Assembly (NCBI GenBank): GCA_019635775.1
Contig: JAHBYU010000017.1
Location: 34,574-98,573 of the forward strand
Source: Rhizobiaceae bacterium
Lineage (GTDB): Bacteria > Pseudomonadota > Alphaproteobacteria > Rhizobiales > Rhizobiaceae
DNA: 64,000 nt
Reading direction: 5' to 3'
Shown here: piece after piece, positions 9,843 through 17,655 of the stretch
How positions within the stretch are numbered: the first letter of the stretch is position 1
Layout of the letters: every line of letters begins with the position of its first letter
Notes under the pieces: generated by a model
The model's database searches: none
What the model was told of the DNA's origin: nothing
The model's input: the letters and a program-made list of their open reading frames with translations, nothing else
Translations under genes and position numbers: made by a program

Positions 9843-10315
9843 GGACAGTTGTCTCCGCTCCTCCGCGACAGCCTCCGTTCTTGGTGCCCTGGCCCATACC
9901 GTCGCCAGAACACCGCTTGCGCCCAACACGTTCGTGCAGCGGGCTATCTTGGCCCGTAACAGTACGACTCCAAGGGTGCTCTTCCCAGTCCCCTGGAACA
10001 GTCCGCCCTGCCCGGTCCCGGTAGGCCCGGTAGGACGCGACCATGCATGTTCACGCGTATGTTGGGCTCGAATTGCCACCGGCACTACGGCACGTCAAGT
10101 CCCTTGCCACGGGGCCTGCCCGGCACCGATAGGGCCGCTATCACCGACGATCACGTCCACCGAGTTTCGCTTGCGTCGTCCATGCAGGTCGGGGCGACCA
10201 CCGTTCCTGGTTGCTCAGGTTCAGATGGTTGCCCCAAAATTGACACTGGCCCGAAAATAGACAGAGCCGGCGCGTTGGCCGGCCCTATTGGCGTTGCGGC
10301 GATGACGATGGTGAG
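9843..10315. other. 473-base gene-free gap, probably a degraded insertion site
   Basis: No reading frame here has a family signature, a ribosome site or a convincing start. The gap holds an 18-base tandem repeat resembling IS21-family ends (10228-10263). It also holds a GCCGGC dyad (10266-10271 with 10278-10283) downstream of the small S74 gene, which may be a weak minus-strand terminator followed by a T-rich stretch. It looks like accessory DNA beside tRNA-Leu rather than a lost gene. Confidence 0.4.
10228..10263 (-). repeat. two tandem 18-bp repeats resembling IS21-family terminal repeats
   Basis: Two directly adjacent 18-base units (10228-10245 and 10246-10263) match at 14 of 18 positions. 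On the minus strand they read TGTCTATTTTCGGGCCAG and TGTCAATTTTGGGGCAAC. IS21-family elements carry multiple such TGTCAATTTT-type repeats at their ends. No istA/istB genes are present, so this would be only a relic. The similarity is judged by eye from memory of the family. Confidence 0.35.
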
Positions 10316-10639
10316 TCAGTGAACTCGCGTCATCTCCATCCCGAGCGCGCCATAGTTCACGGCCATGAATCCGTTCGGCATCGTCTGGACAGCCTCAGGG
10401 AAGACCTTCAGGACGTCTTGCGCCATGACGCCCCGATAGACAACATCGCTCCAGAAGTATCGGAATTGATACAGAGGCAGGCCGTTCGAAGCGACGCCCA
10501 CCTGCTCGATGTTCGTCTTCAGTCTGATGTCGCTGGCCGTGCCGCCATTGTCGCCGTCGTCGCTGGATACGCTGAAGGCGGTTACAAGCGACAGCGTTCC
10601 GCATTTGGTGAGTGACGGTTTCGCATACTGCTTCTTCAT
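10316..10639 (-). CDS. small protein with lasso-type leader motif fused to a peptidase S74 (intramolecular chaperone) domain
   Basis: 107 residues. Residues 5-20 (YAKPSLTKCGTLSLVT) match the lasso-peptide leader rule YxxPxLxxxGxxxxxT exactly. A Ser/Asp/Gly-rich linker follows (about 22-35). The rest (36-107) is a compact S74 domain: SDIRLKTNI at 36-44, GLPLYQFRY, GVMAQDV and a C-terminal AVNYGALG. In the S74 family, used for maturation of phage tail spikes, a Ser-Lys dyad in an SDxRxK context cuts just before that Ser, here between A35 and S36. This would free a 35-residue peptide. Start ATG at 10639 has GGGGGA six bases upstream; a TTG six codons earlier lies upstream of that site. No lasso maturation enzymes are nearby. 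The function is unknown; the self-cleavage is inference. Confidence 0.8.
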   Translation of the reverse strand: MKKQYAKPSLTKCGTLSLVTAFSVSSDDGDNGGTASDIRLKTNIEQVGVASNGLPLYQFRYFWSDVVYRGVMAQDVLKVFPEAVQTMPNGFMAVNYGALGMEMTRVH

Positions 10640-10783
10640 GTGTTCCCCCGTGAGCAATATCGCTGCCGAGACTGCCCGAGCAGCGACCCACCGTCAACCA
10701 TCAGGACAGACTCACGGTCGCCTGCAGTCTTGAGGGTCGCGAAGCAGATCGGGAACATCAAAACCCCGCACCCTGACCCGGTG

Positions 10784-10800
10784 AGGGGAAAACGTCCCCT
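10784..10800. other. small hairpin between tRNA-Leu and the S74 gene
   Basis: AGGGGA (10784-10789) pairs with TCCCCT (10795-10800) over a 5-base loop. It lies 34 bases beyond the 3' end of tRNA-Leu and could mark the end of the tRNA precursor, but no T-run follows on the minus strand. Confidence 0.3.
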
Positions 10801-10833
10801 AAAGCGTTGATTTCATTAGCGCTATACTGAGCT

Positions 10834-10918
10834 TGGTGCCCCTGGCCGGGATCGAACCAGCACTCCTTGCGGAACTCGATTTTGAGTCGAGCGCGTCTAC
10901 CAATTCCGCCACAGGGGC
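10834..10918 (-). tRNA. tRNA-Leu (anticodon CAA)
   Basis: An 85-base tRNA. The acceptor stem is GCCCCTG/CAGGGGC with discriminator A and an encoded CCA (10834-10836 on the plus strand). The D-arm is GGCGGAATTGGTAGACGC, the anticodon stem CTCGA/TCGAG encloses loop CTCAAAA (anticodon CAA), there is a class II variable arm, and the T-arm is GGTTCGATCCC. The long variable arm and sequence are typical of tRNA-Leu. A 7-bp hairpin (10929-10946) lies in its 5' leader. Confidence 0.97.
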
Positions 10919-10953
10919 CAAGCAGTTCCACCCCGGAAGCGGGGTGCGACGGA

Positions 10954-10980
10954 ACTATACGGTACGCGCGAATGCGTCAA
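10954..10980 (-). promoter_or_regulatory. probable tRNA-Leu promoter
   Basis: On the minus strand, TTGACG (10980-10975) and TATAGT (10959-10954) are separated by 15 bases, slightly short. They lie 36 bases upstream of the tRNA 5' end, a sensible position. Confidence 0.45.
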
Positions 10981-11061
10981 GGACGGGAGGCCTGCGGCTG
11001 ACAGCATCATTGCGCCAGGCGATATTTCTTTCTACGACAGGCGCGCAAATCGGGGGTAGTC

Positions 11062-11643
11062 ATGCTTCGCCGCCTTTACGACTGGACGATGGCGCTTGCG
11101 CGCACACGGCACGCCGAACGTTCGCTGGCCGGCATCTCCTTTGCAGAAAGCTCCTTCTTTCCCATTCCGCCGGATGTCCTGCTGATCCCAATGGTTCTCG
11201 CGGAACCGAGGAAGTGGTTCCGTTTCGCCCTGGTATGCACGGTTGCTTCGGTGCTGGGTGCGCTGCTCGGCTATTTCATCGGCGCTGTGCTGTTCGATAC
11301 GATCGGGCAACGGGTGATCGCGTTCTACCGAGCCGAGAACGCCTTCCAGAGCATCCAGCAATGGTATGACAACTGGGGCGCCTGGGGCATCCTGTTCGGC
11401 GCGGTGACGCCCTTCCCCTACAAGATACTGACAATCTTCTCGGGTTTCGCGGGTTTCAACCTGCTGACCCTCGTTGTCGTATCGATCATCGGACGCGGCT
11501 TCCGATTCTTCCTCGTTGCCTGGCTGCTCAGGAAATTCGGCGAACCCATCCGCCTCTTCATCGAGAAGCATCTCGGCCTTCTTTTTACCCTTTTCATGGT
11601 TCTGCTGATCGGCGGTTTCATAGCAGTCCGCTACGTTTTCTGA
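11062..11643 (+). CDS. YqaA/DedA-family membrane protein
   Basis: 193 residues with about four hydrophobic segments. Seen: an early FAESSFFPIPPDVLLIP motif (about residues 27-43), the re-entrant loop signature of the YqaA branch of the DedA/SNARE-associated family, and the later GAVTPFPYKILTIFSGF segment. Family proteins sit in the inner membrane; DedA relatives have been linked to lipid flipping and proton-motive-force homeostasis, but the role of YqaA types is undefined. ATG at 11062 has GGGGGT just upstream. It is followed 10 bp later by dsbB, probably as one operon. Confidence 0.88.
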   Translation: MLRRLYDWTMALARTRHAERSLAGISFAESSFFPIPPDVLLIPMVLAEPRKWFRFALVCTVASVLGALLGYFIGAVLFDTIGQRVIAFYRAENAFQSIQQWYDNWGAWGILFGAVTPFPYKILTIFSGFAGFNLLTLVVVSIIGRGFRFFLVAWLLRKFGEPIRLFIEKHLGLLFTLFMVLLIGGFIAVRYVF

Positions 11644-11653
11644 GGTCACGACA

Positions 11654-12163
11654 ATGGGGTTGAAGAGTCCAGCCGGCCGGACGCAGACGATCGGCGCAAC
11701 GCTCGGCCTTCTGGGCATGGCCGTCACCGTGGGGGGCGCGCTCGGCTTCCAGCACCTGGGCGGCTACATACCATGCAAGCTCTGCCTCGAGCAGCGGATA
11801 CCCCATTATATCGGCATACCGGTAATGGCGCTCGCGCTGATATCCTCGCTGCTCAGGTTACCGCCGGTCGTTACGCGCGGATTGCTGCTCGTGGGCACCG
11901 CGCTGATGCTGTGGAGCATCTGGCTGGGTGGCTTTCATTCCGGCGTCGAATGGGGCTTCTGGGCGGGTCCGACCGATTGCGGCGTCGTCTCGGCTCCGCA
12001 GGACGGCAACCTGCTCGACCAGCTCGACACGCTCATACCTCCATCCTGCGACCAGGCCGCGGGCCGTTTCCTCGGCCTCTCTTTTGCCGGATGGAATGTC
12101 GTCGCCAGCGGCGTGATCGCGATCATCACCGCGGTTGCGGCCCTGAAGAAAAAGCAGGTCTGA
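11654..12163 (+). CDS. dsbB: disulfide bond formation protein B (DsbB)
   Basis: DsbB (169 residues) reoxidises periplasmic DsbA and passes electrons to quinone. Seen: four hydrophobic helices; the first periplasmic CxxC, IPCKLCLEQRIPHY (C41 and C44), with the conserved arginine after it; and a second loop between helices 3 and 4 carrying the other two cysteines (TDCGVV and PSCDQ), in the expected arrangement. The four-helix topology and length fit. It follows a YqaA gene closely; the next gene (HNH) is on the opposite strand, converging with an 11-bp gap. Confidence 0.92.
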   Translation: MGLKSPAGRTQTIGATLGLLGMAVTVGGALGFQHLGGYIPCKLCLEQRIPHYIGIPVMALALISSLLRLPPVVTRGLLLVGTALMLWSIWLGGFHSGVEWGFWAGPTDCGVVSAPQDGNLLDQLDTLIPPSCDQAAGRFLGLSFAGWNVVASGVIAIITAVAALKKKQV

Positions 12164-12174
12164 CAAGCCCCGGC

Positions 12175-12732
12175 TCAGGGCTCCAGTTCGACATCCCAGT
12201 AGAGATAGTCCATCCAGCTTTCATGCAGGTAGTTGGGCGGAAAGAGCCTGCCATTGTTGTGCAGGTCCTGCACGGTAGGCTTGAAGGGTTTCTGCAGCGG
12301 CCACATCTTGGCGTGCGCAGGCATCATGCCGCCCTTCCTCAGATTGCAAGGCGAGCAGGCGGCGACCACATTTTCCCATGTCGTCGCACCGCCGCGATGA
12401 CGCGGGATCACATGGTCGAAGGTAAGGTCCTCCGGCGTTCCGCAATACTGGCACTGGAAACGGTCGCGCAGGAACACGTTGAACCGTGTGAAAGCCGGGT
12501 GCCGCGACGGCTTCACATAGGCCTTCAGGCTTACCACGCTCGGCAACTTCATCGAGAAAGAGGGGGACGAAACCTCGTGGTCGTATTCCGCGACGATGTT
12601 CACGCGATCCAGGAATACGGCCTTGATGGCATCCTGCCAGGACCACAGTGACAGGGGATAGTAGCTGAGCGGCCGATAGTCCGCGTTCAGCACCAGCGCA
12701 GGCAGCCCGTCCGGGGATACCGCGATCGTCAC
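12175..12732 (-). CDS. HNH endonuclease domain protein
   Basis: 185 residues. The C-terminal half holds a zinc-stabilised HNH motif: CQYCG (about residues 94-98), DHVIPRHRGG (about 106-115), then N and CSPCNLRKGG. The N-terminal part (LVLNADYRPLSYYPLSLWSW) is characteristic of a widespread bacterial HNH subfamily that is chromosomal rather than restriction- or phage-associated; its cellular role is not established. Start is GTG at 12732 with a strong AAGGAGGG about 9 bases upstream. It stands alone between dsbB and the DNA glycosylase gene. Confidence 0.9.
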   Translation of the reverse strand: MTIAVSPDGLPALVLNADYRPLSYYPLSLWSWQDAIKAVFLDRVNIVAEYDHEVSSPSFSMKLPSVVSLKAYVKPSRHPAFTRFNVFLRDRFQCQYCGTPEDLTFDHVIPRHRGGATTWENVVAACSPCNLRKGGMMPAHAKMWPLQKPFKPTVQDLHNNGRLFPPNYLHESWMDYLYWDVELEP

Positions 12733-12856
12733 CTGCGATTCCCTCCTTGGACCTCAATGCGATGCGCGGGGATATTGTAAGCAGGAGGTGACATGAATGT
12801 GAAGCTGGTCCCGCGCCGGCAGACGCAGGAAAATTTCACGAATTCTGCCGTTTTCG

Positions 12857-13504
12857 CTATCGTAGTGAAGGCGGCGCATCCTCTCGGCTTTTGATTTCGC
12901 GATAGTATGCCCAGAACAGGCGGGACGCTACCCCCCGATGTGGCGCCCATGATTCGGCTATTCTGACTAGCGATTTTTCCGCTGGCCTGGGGTCGATGCC
13001 CAGTGCATGCCCGACAGCTGTCTGCAGGGCGACGTCGCCGGCGGGAAAGATGTCCGGGTGGCCGGCGGCGGTGAGCAGATAGACCTCCGCGGTCCAGCGA
13101 CCGATGCCCGACACCGCCGTCATGGCCGCGATCGCCTGCTCCGCCTCAAGGTTGCAAACCCCTGACAGGTCGAGGCCGTTCAGCACCGCTTGGGATATGG
13201 CACGAAGCGCCTTTTGCTTCGGCCGCGAAAGGCCCGCCTGCCTGAAAAGCGCATCGTCGGCTGCCAGCAGCCCATCCGGCGACAGGGGATCAGCAAGGCC
13301 CGAAAGGCGGGCAAAGATCGCATCCGCGCTGGCCCGCGAGACCTGCTGGGAGACGACGATGGAAACGAGACCTGCAAATCCGGGCGCGCTGCGGCGCAAC
13401 GGGATGTCACCCGCTGCGCGGCGCACCCGCTCCAGGCGCGGATCAAGCGCGCAAAGTGCGTCGAGGCCAGTGCGGATGTCGTCGAGTGTCGAAATGATCG
13501 GCAT
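12857..13504 (-). CDS. DNA-3-methyladenine glycosylase II family (AlkA-like, HhH-GPD)
   Basis: 215 residues. It removes alkylated bases from DNA in base-excision repair. Seen: SQQVS near residue 60, the helix-hairpin-helix VSGIGRWTAEVYLL (about 122-135), and the catalytic aspartate in FPAGDVAL about 20 residues later. There is no iron-sulphur cluster, as expected for this branch. Length fits the short bacterial AlkA-type enzymes without the E. coli N-terminal domain. ATG at 13504 (MPIISTLDDIRTG) was chosen over a much longer in-frame upstream extension that lacks conservation. It is divergent from the GluQ-RS gene with a 97-bp gap. Confidence 0.92.
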   Translation of the reverse strand: MPIISTLDDIRTGLDALCALDPRLERVRRAAGDIPLRRSAPGFAGLVSIVVSQQVSRASADAIFARLSGLADPLSPDGLLAADDALFRQAGLSRPKQKALRAISQAVLNGLDLSGVCNLEAEQAIAAMTAVSGIGRWTAEVYLLTAAGHPDIFPAGDVALQTAVGHALGIDPRPAEKSLVRIAESWAPHRGVASRLFWAYYREIKSREDAPPSLR

Positions 13505-13601
13505 TGGCGACGGGTTCACTTGTGTCGTTGTCGGCCGACAGCTAGCAATCGGGACATGACGGCGACAACCCGAAAACCGCGCAACGCCTGAATCCGGCCA
13601 G

Positions 13602-14492
13602 ATGACCAGACCCGTATTCCGCTTTGCTCCGAGCCCCAACGGGCAACTGCATCTCGGCCATGCCCTTTCCGCGCTCCTCAACCGCCGGATGGCGGACCGT
13701 GTCGCAGGAAAGCTGCTGCTGCGCATTGAGGACATCGACGTCTTGCGCTGCACGCCCGAATTCGAGGCAGGCATCTACCGCGACCTCGAATGGCTGGGCA
13801 TCACGTGGGACCAGCCCGTTCGCCGCCAGTCGGAGCATTTCCCCGACTATGAAGGGATGCTCGGGCGGCTGATTGCCGACGATCTCGTCTATCCCGCCTT
13901 CATGAGCCGCGCGGAAGCGCGCGCCCACATCACGGAGGTGCAATCGCCCGGCCACGCATGGCCGCGCGATCCCGACGGCGTTCCCCACTATCCCGGCGTG
14001 GAAAAGCACCTGTCCGCACGGAAGCGACAAATGCGTATCGATGCAGGCGAACCTTTTGCGTGGAGGCTCGATACCGCTCGCGCGCTGGCCGGAATGAAGG
14101 CGACGCTGTCCTGGGCCGAATTCGCAAACGAGCAGATGTCTTCAATCCGCCCAGTCGCGGCCCAGCCGGAACTCTGGGGCGATGTGGTGCTGGCACGCCG
14201 CGACGTGCCGACCAGCTATCACCTTTCGGTGGTCGCGGACGACGCGCTCCAGAGCGTCACGCATGTCGTGCGCGGCATGGACCTCTTCGCCGCCACGAGC
14301 ATTCATCGCCTGTTGCAGGAACTGCTCGGACTGCCCCAGCCGGCCTATTTTCACCACAGGCTGATCGAGGGGCCGGATGGACGCAAGCTCTCGAAGAGCG
14401 AGCGGGACACGGGACTGGCTCAGTTGAGGGAAGCAGGAAAGACGCCGCAGGACATCTTTCATGCTATCGGACTTCCCGGAAATCGCGGCTGA
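13602..14492 (+). CDS. gluQRS: glutamyl-Q tRNA(Asp) synthetase (GluQ-RS, YadB-like)
   Basis: 296 residues, a truncated glutamyl-tRNA synthetase without an anticodon-binding domain. The family glutamylates queuosine-34 of tRNA-Asp. Seen: FAPSPNGQLHLGHA (HIGH region, residues 8-21), LLLRIEDID, and KLSKS (KMSKS equivalent, near residue 263). Oddity: the zinc site of the E. coli enzyme (Cys-x-Cys after the YP pair) is absent. The equivalent is YPAFMSRAEARAH, and the whole protein has a single Cys elsewhere, so it is probably zinc-free. A queuosine precursor transporter is encoded near 44.9 kb. Confidence 0.93.
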   Translation: MTRPVFRFAPSPNGQLHLGHALSALLNRRMADRVAGKLLLRIEDIDVLRCTPEFEAGIYRDLEWLGITWDQPVRRQSEHFPDYEGMLGRLIADDLVYPAFMSRAEARAHITEVQSPGHAWPRDPDGVPHYPGVEKHLSARKRQMRIDAGEPFAWRLDTARALAGMKATLSWAEFANEQMSSIRPVAAQPELWGDVVLARRDVPTSYHLSVVADDALQSVTHVVRGMDLFAATSIHRLLQELLGLPQPAYFHHRLIEGPDGRKLSKSERDTGLAQLREAGKTPQDIFHAIGLPGNRG

Positions 14493-14495
14493 CAA

Positions 14496-14783
14496 TCAGA
14501 TCCGCGCGACGACGGCCTTGAACATCGCCATTACGCTGACGGTGGCGAACGCGCCTCCCAGCCCGTATGCCATGGCCAGCTTCAGATCCCGCAGGTTGAT
14601 GCCGAGGGTGTTGGCGATAATGATGGCCGCAAAGAAGCCGACGGTGAAAAGCACCATGTTGCCGAACGGGCCGAATCCGTCCTCACGCATGATCGCGTCG
14701 AGCGCGGCACCGAAGAACATGGCCATGACCGCGACGGCGGCAATCGCCATCATCAGCCAGCCCGTATCGAGGTTCCAGATCAT
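14496..14783 (-). CDS. small conserved-looking membrane protein of unknown function
   Basis: 95 residues from ATG at 14783 (MIWNLDTGWLMMAIAAV). Three predicted transmembrane segments lie at about 8-27, 42-62 and 70-90, joined by short polar loops (MREDGFGPFG, NLRDLKL). No family is recognised with certainty. The first ATG further upstream (14834) would add a basic stretch and is less likely. It converges with the GluQ-RS gene, with 3 bp between the stops. Confidence 0.65.
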   Translation of the reverse strand: MIWNLDTGWLMMAIAAVAVMAMFFGAALDAIMREDGFGPFGNMVLFTVGFFAAIIIANTLGINLRDLKLAMAYGLGGAFATVSVMAMFKAVVARI

Positions 14784-14925
14784 GCGCAGCCCTCTATGCC
14801 GCTCACGGCGGATCGAACCGGAGACCCGCTTCAACGGAGTTCATGATATGGATCAATCGTTTAGTTTTGCTTGATGGGATGTCGTGCATTAGAGCAAACG
14901 CCTTCCTCTTGCCCCGCACTCGCAT

Positions 14926-15810
14926 ATGCCCTCGTTCAGAAGTCTGATCCCTGCACTTTTCGTCTTCCTCTGGGCGACCGGATTCATTGGCGCGCGCTAT
15001 GCCATGCCGTGGTCGGAGCCGTTCAGCTTCCTGGCGGTGCGCTTCATCCTCGCTTTCGCCATACTTGGGGTCGCGGCTGGTCTGCTGCGCTCGCTGAGCT
15101 TGCGCCCGCGCGACATGCTGATGTCGGCGATTGCCGGTGTGCTGATGCACGGCATCTATCTCGGGGGCGTGTTCTGGGCGATCCGGCACGGCATGCCATC
15201 GGGCCTTTCCGCTTTGATCGTCGGATTGCAGCCACTGATCACGGCGTTTCTGGCAGGCTGGCTGCTCGGCGAGAAAATCCTGCCGCGACACTGGACCGGG
15301 CTGGCTGCTGGTTTCGTCGGCATCGCCATCGTACTGGCGCCGAAACTGGGCGACATCCACGGCGGGGTCAACGCTTCAACGCTGTCGGCCTCCTTCATCG
15401 CCGTTGCTGCGATGAGCGCCGGGACGATCTGGCAAAAACGCTTCCTGACAGGGGGCGATCTGCTTTCGGGGACGTGCTGGCAATATGCCGGCGGGGCGCT
15501 TTTCGTCTGCCTCCTGTCGCTGGCCTTCGAGACCCGCGAGTTCACGCTGACCGGAGAACTCGTCTTCGCCATGGCCTGGGCGGTTCTCGTGCTGTCCATC
15601 GGGGCGATCGTGCTGCTGATGATCATGATCCGCGACGGCGAGATGTCGAAGGTGGCATCGCTGTTCTATCTCGTACCGGCGGTGACCGCGTTGATCGCAT
15701 GGCCACTCTTCGGAGAAACACTGACCTGGATACAGATCGGCGGCATGGCGCTGACGACATTCGGCGTCGCGCTGGCCACTGGCAGGCGATGGCCTGGGAC
15801 GGCGGCCTGA
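14926..15810 (+). CDS. EamA/DMT-family transporter (RhaT-type)
   Basis: 294 residues with ten hydrophobic segments in two EamA repeats, the drug/metabolite transporter fold of the inner membrane. Seen: an N-terminal FLWATGFIGARYAMPWSEP (first helix and loop, typical of the repeat), GLQPLITAFLAGWLLGE ending repeat one, and FYLVPAVTALIAWPLFGETL ending repeat two. Substrate unknown; family members export amino acids or metabolites. It converges with the YihY gene, 7 bp apart. Confidence 0.88.
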   Translation: MPSFRSLIPALFVFLWATGFIGARYAMPWSEPFSFLAVRFILAFAILGVAAGLLRSLSLRPRDMLMSAIAGVLMHGIYLGGVFWAIRHGMPSGLSALIVGLQPLITAFLAGWLLGEKILPRHWTGLAAGFVGIAIVLAPKLGDIHGGVNASTLSASFIAVAAMSAGTIWQKRFLTGGDLLSGTCWQYAGGALFVCLLSLAFETREFTLTGELVFAMAWAVLVLSIGAIVLLMIMIRDGEMSKVASLFYLVPAVTALIAWPLFGETLTWIQIGGMALTTFGVALATGRRWPGTAA

Positions 15811-15817
15811 ACGCCGA

Positions 15818-16669
15818 TCATTTGGGTACGCGGGCGCGTGCCTCGAAATAACGCCTTATGGCCGCGTTCAGTTCGCCTCCCAGGATGAACACCATCGATA
15901 TGATGTAGAGGAAAACAACGGCGACCATGATCGATGCAAGGCCCGCATAGGTGGTGACGTAGGAGGAGAAATTGTCGATGTAGGAGGCAAAGACCGTCGA
16001 CCCCACGAGCCACCCGATCAGCGTGAAAATGATGCCTGGCACGATATCGACGAAGCGTCGCCGGCCGGCGGGAAGCCAGACATGGACAGCGATCAGGCCA
16101 AGCACGATAACCGTGGAGGCGATCGCGAAACGCCACACAGTGATCGTGCCTAGATAGGGCTCCAGCCACTCGAAATTGGCGACCAGCACGCGCACGATCA
16201 GCGGGGCGAAGACGAGAAGCACGCTGATGACAACGCATCCGACCGTTGCGATGAAGACGAAAGCCAGGCTCTGCAAGCGCCGGAAAACGAAGGACCGCGT
16301 CTCGGTGACGCGGTAGGCCCGGTTGAGCGACGTGCGTAGGGCCTCTATCCCGTTCGACGCGAAAAACGCCGCAAGCACCACACCATAGGTGAGGAGATCG
16401 GTGCGCGGGACAGTCAGCACGTTGATGACCTCGCTCGCGATCGGTTCGGCGATCTGCTCCGGCCATGTGTCAAAGACGATATGGACGATATCCTCGGTGA
16501 AGGAATCCGCACCCAGAAAGCTTCCCAGCGTGGTGGCGAAGATGAGAAACGGAAACAACGCCATGAGAGCGCTGATCGCGAGATGACTGGCCATTGACCA
16601 GCCGTCGTCATCATTGAAGTGACCAAGTGCATCGTAGAGGACGCGCTTCAGGGCGACGATCTTGCGCAT
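15818..16669 (-). CDS. YihY/BrkB-family inner-membrane protein
   Basis: 283 residues, six hydrophobic segments. Seen: the N-terminal DDDGWSMASHLAISALMALFPFLIF, with the ALxALFPFL core typical of YihY/BrkB (formerly mis-assigned as RNase BN); a central SNGIEALRTSLNRAYRV motif that is highly characteristic of the family; and C-terminal FILGGELNAAIRRYFE. The function is not known; membership is clear. Start ATG at 16669; divergent from the SDR gene with about 130 bp between. Confidence 0.92.
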   Translation of the reverse strand: MRKIVALKRVLYDALGHFNDDDGWSMASHLAISALMALFPFLIFATTLGSFLGADSFTEDIVHIVFDTWPEQIAEPIASEVINVLTVPRTDLLTYGVVLAAFFASNGIEALRTSLNRAYRVTETRSFVFRRLQSLAFVFIATVGCVVISVLLVFAPLIVRVLVANFEWLEPYLGTITVWRFAIASTVIVLGLIAVHVWLPAGRRRFVDIVPGIIFTLIGWLVGSTVFASYIDNFSSYVTTYAGLASIMVAVVFLYIISMVFILGGELNAAIRRYFEARARVPK

Positions 16670-16802
16670 TCACCCCGCTTTCGCGAGCGACAGAATTTTA
16701 CACAAAAGCGCTGTCCTCCACCAATGCCGGCATCATTGTTTCGTGACCGCGAATATGGGAAGGGTTTTCTGGAAATGACAAGTCCGCACGAAAGGCCGGG
16801 CG

Positions 16803-17636
16803 ATGAATGGGTTGCGCATGATCATCGTGACCGGGGCCTCCTCCGGCATCGGAGCCTACTGCGCCCGCGCCCTCAAGACCGAAGGGTGGCGGGTCTTCGC
16901 CACCGCGCGCAAGCCTGAGGATATTGTCGCGCTCGAGGCCGAAGACATAGAGGCGTTCTACCTCGACTACCGGGAACCGGATTCGATAGCCGCGCTGGTC
17001 GAGAAGGTTCTGGCCAGATCGGGCGGCAGACTGGACGCTCTTTTCAACAACGGCGCCTACGCTCAGCCAGGGGCAGTCGAGGACGTCACGGTCGAAGCGC
17101 TGCGCGAGCAGTTCGAAGCCAATTTCTTCGGCTGGCACGACCTTACCCGCCGTATCGTGCCGGTCATGCGCGAACAGGGACATGGCCGAATCGTCCACTG
17201 CTCATCGATCTTGGGCCTTGCGCCATTCCGGTATCGCGGGCCCTATGCCGCCTCCAAACATGCGCTCGAAGGGTTGATGCTGTGTATGCGTTCGGAACTT
17301 CTCGGCACAAACATCCACGTATCTCTGATCGAGCCGGGGCCGGTGAAATCCAAAATCGCAAGCAACTCGCTGCCGTGGTTCCTGCGAAATGTCGACTACG
17401 AGAAGTCGGTTCACCGGGAGCAGTACCGCCTGCAGCTCAACCGGCTGAAAGGCGGCGGCAGCGTCTCCAGATTCAAACCGGGTCCGGAGATCGTCCACAA
17501 GGCTTTGCGTCACGCCCTCCTTTCCACGCGGCCCAAGCCGCATTATGTGGTCACTTGGCCGGCGAAGATCGGCGCAACGATGAAACGTCTTCTGCCCGCA
17601 GCGATCGTCTACCGCATCCTGGCGGCACGCTCCTAA
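16803..17636 (+). CDS. SDR-family NAD(P)-dependent oxidoreductase
   Basis: 277 residues. Classical short-chain dehydrogenase: TGASSGIGAYCARAL (about residues 10-24) binds the dinucleotide; FNNGAYAQPG replaces the usual NNAG; the catalytic Ser is in HCSSILGL (about 138), and the YxxxK pair in YAASKHALEG (about 148). The C-terminal part (RPKPHYVVTWPAKIG) is typical of the subgroup that includes YdfG/retinol-type enzymes. Substrate unknown. ATG at 16803 has AAAGG 7 bases upstream; an internal ATG at 16818 is an alternative. It starts a run with the twin-helix protein, adenosyltransferase and rhomboid genes. Confidence 0.88.
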   Translation: MNGLRMIIVTGASSGIGAYCARALKTEGWRVFATARKPEDIVALEAEDIEAFYLDYREPDSIAALVEKVLARSGGRLDALFNNGAYAQPGAVEDVTVEALREQFEANFFGWHDLTRRIVPVMREQGHGRIVHCSSILGLAPFRYRGPYAASKHALEGLMLCMRSELLGTNIHVSLIEPGPVKSKIASNSLPWFLRNVDYEKSVHREQYRLQLNRLKGGGSVSRFKPGPEIVHKALRHALLSTRPKPHYVVTWPAKIGATMKRLLPAAIVYRILAARS

Positions 17637-17655
17637 CGCGAAACTGGATCAGCCA

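Noticed and set aside
9841-10260. 139-codon plus-strand frame in the gap before the S74 gene
   Set aside because: Pro/Arg/Ser-biased product, no ribosome site, no motif; it is treated as non-coding.
10316-10639. A complete lasso-peptide cluster
   Set aside because: Only the leader motif is present; the residue after the leader Thr-Ala is Phe rather than the usual Gly, and no B- or C-type enzymes are found in the window.
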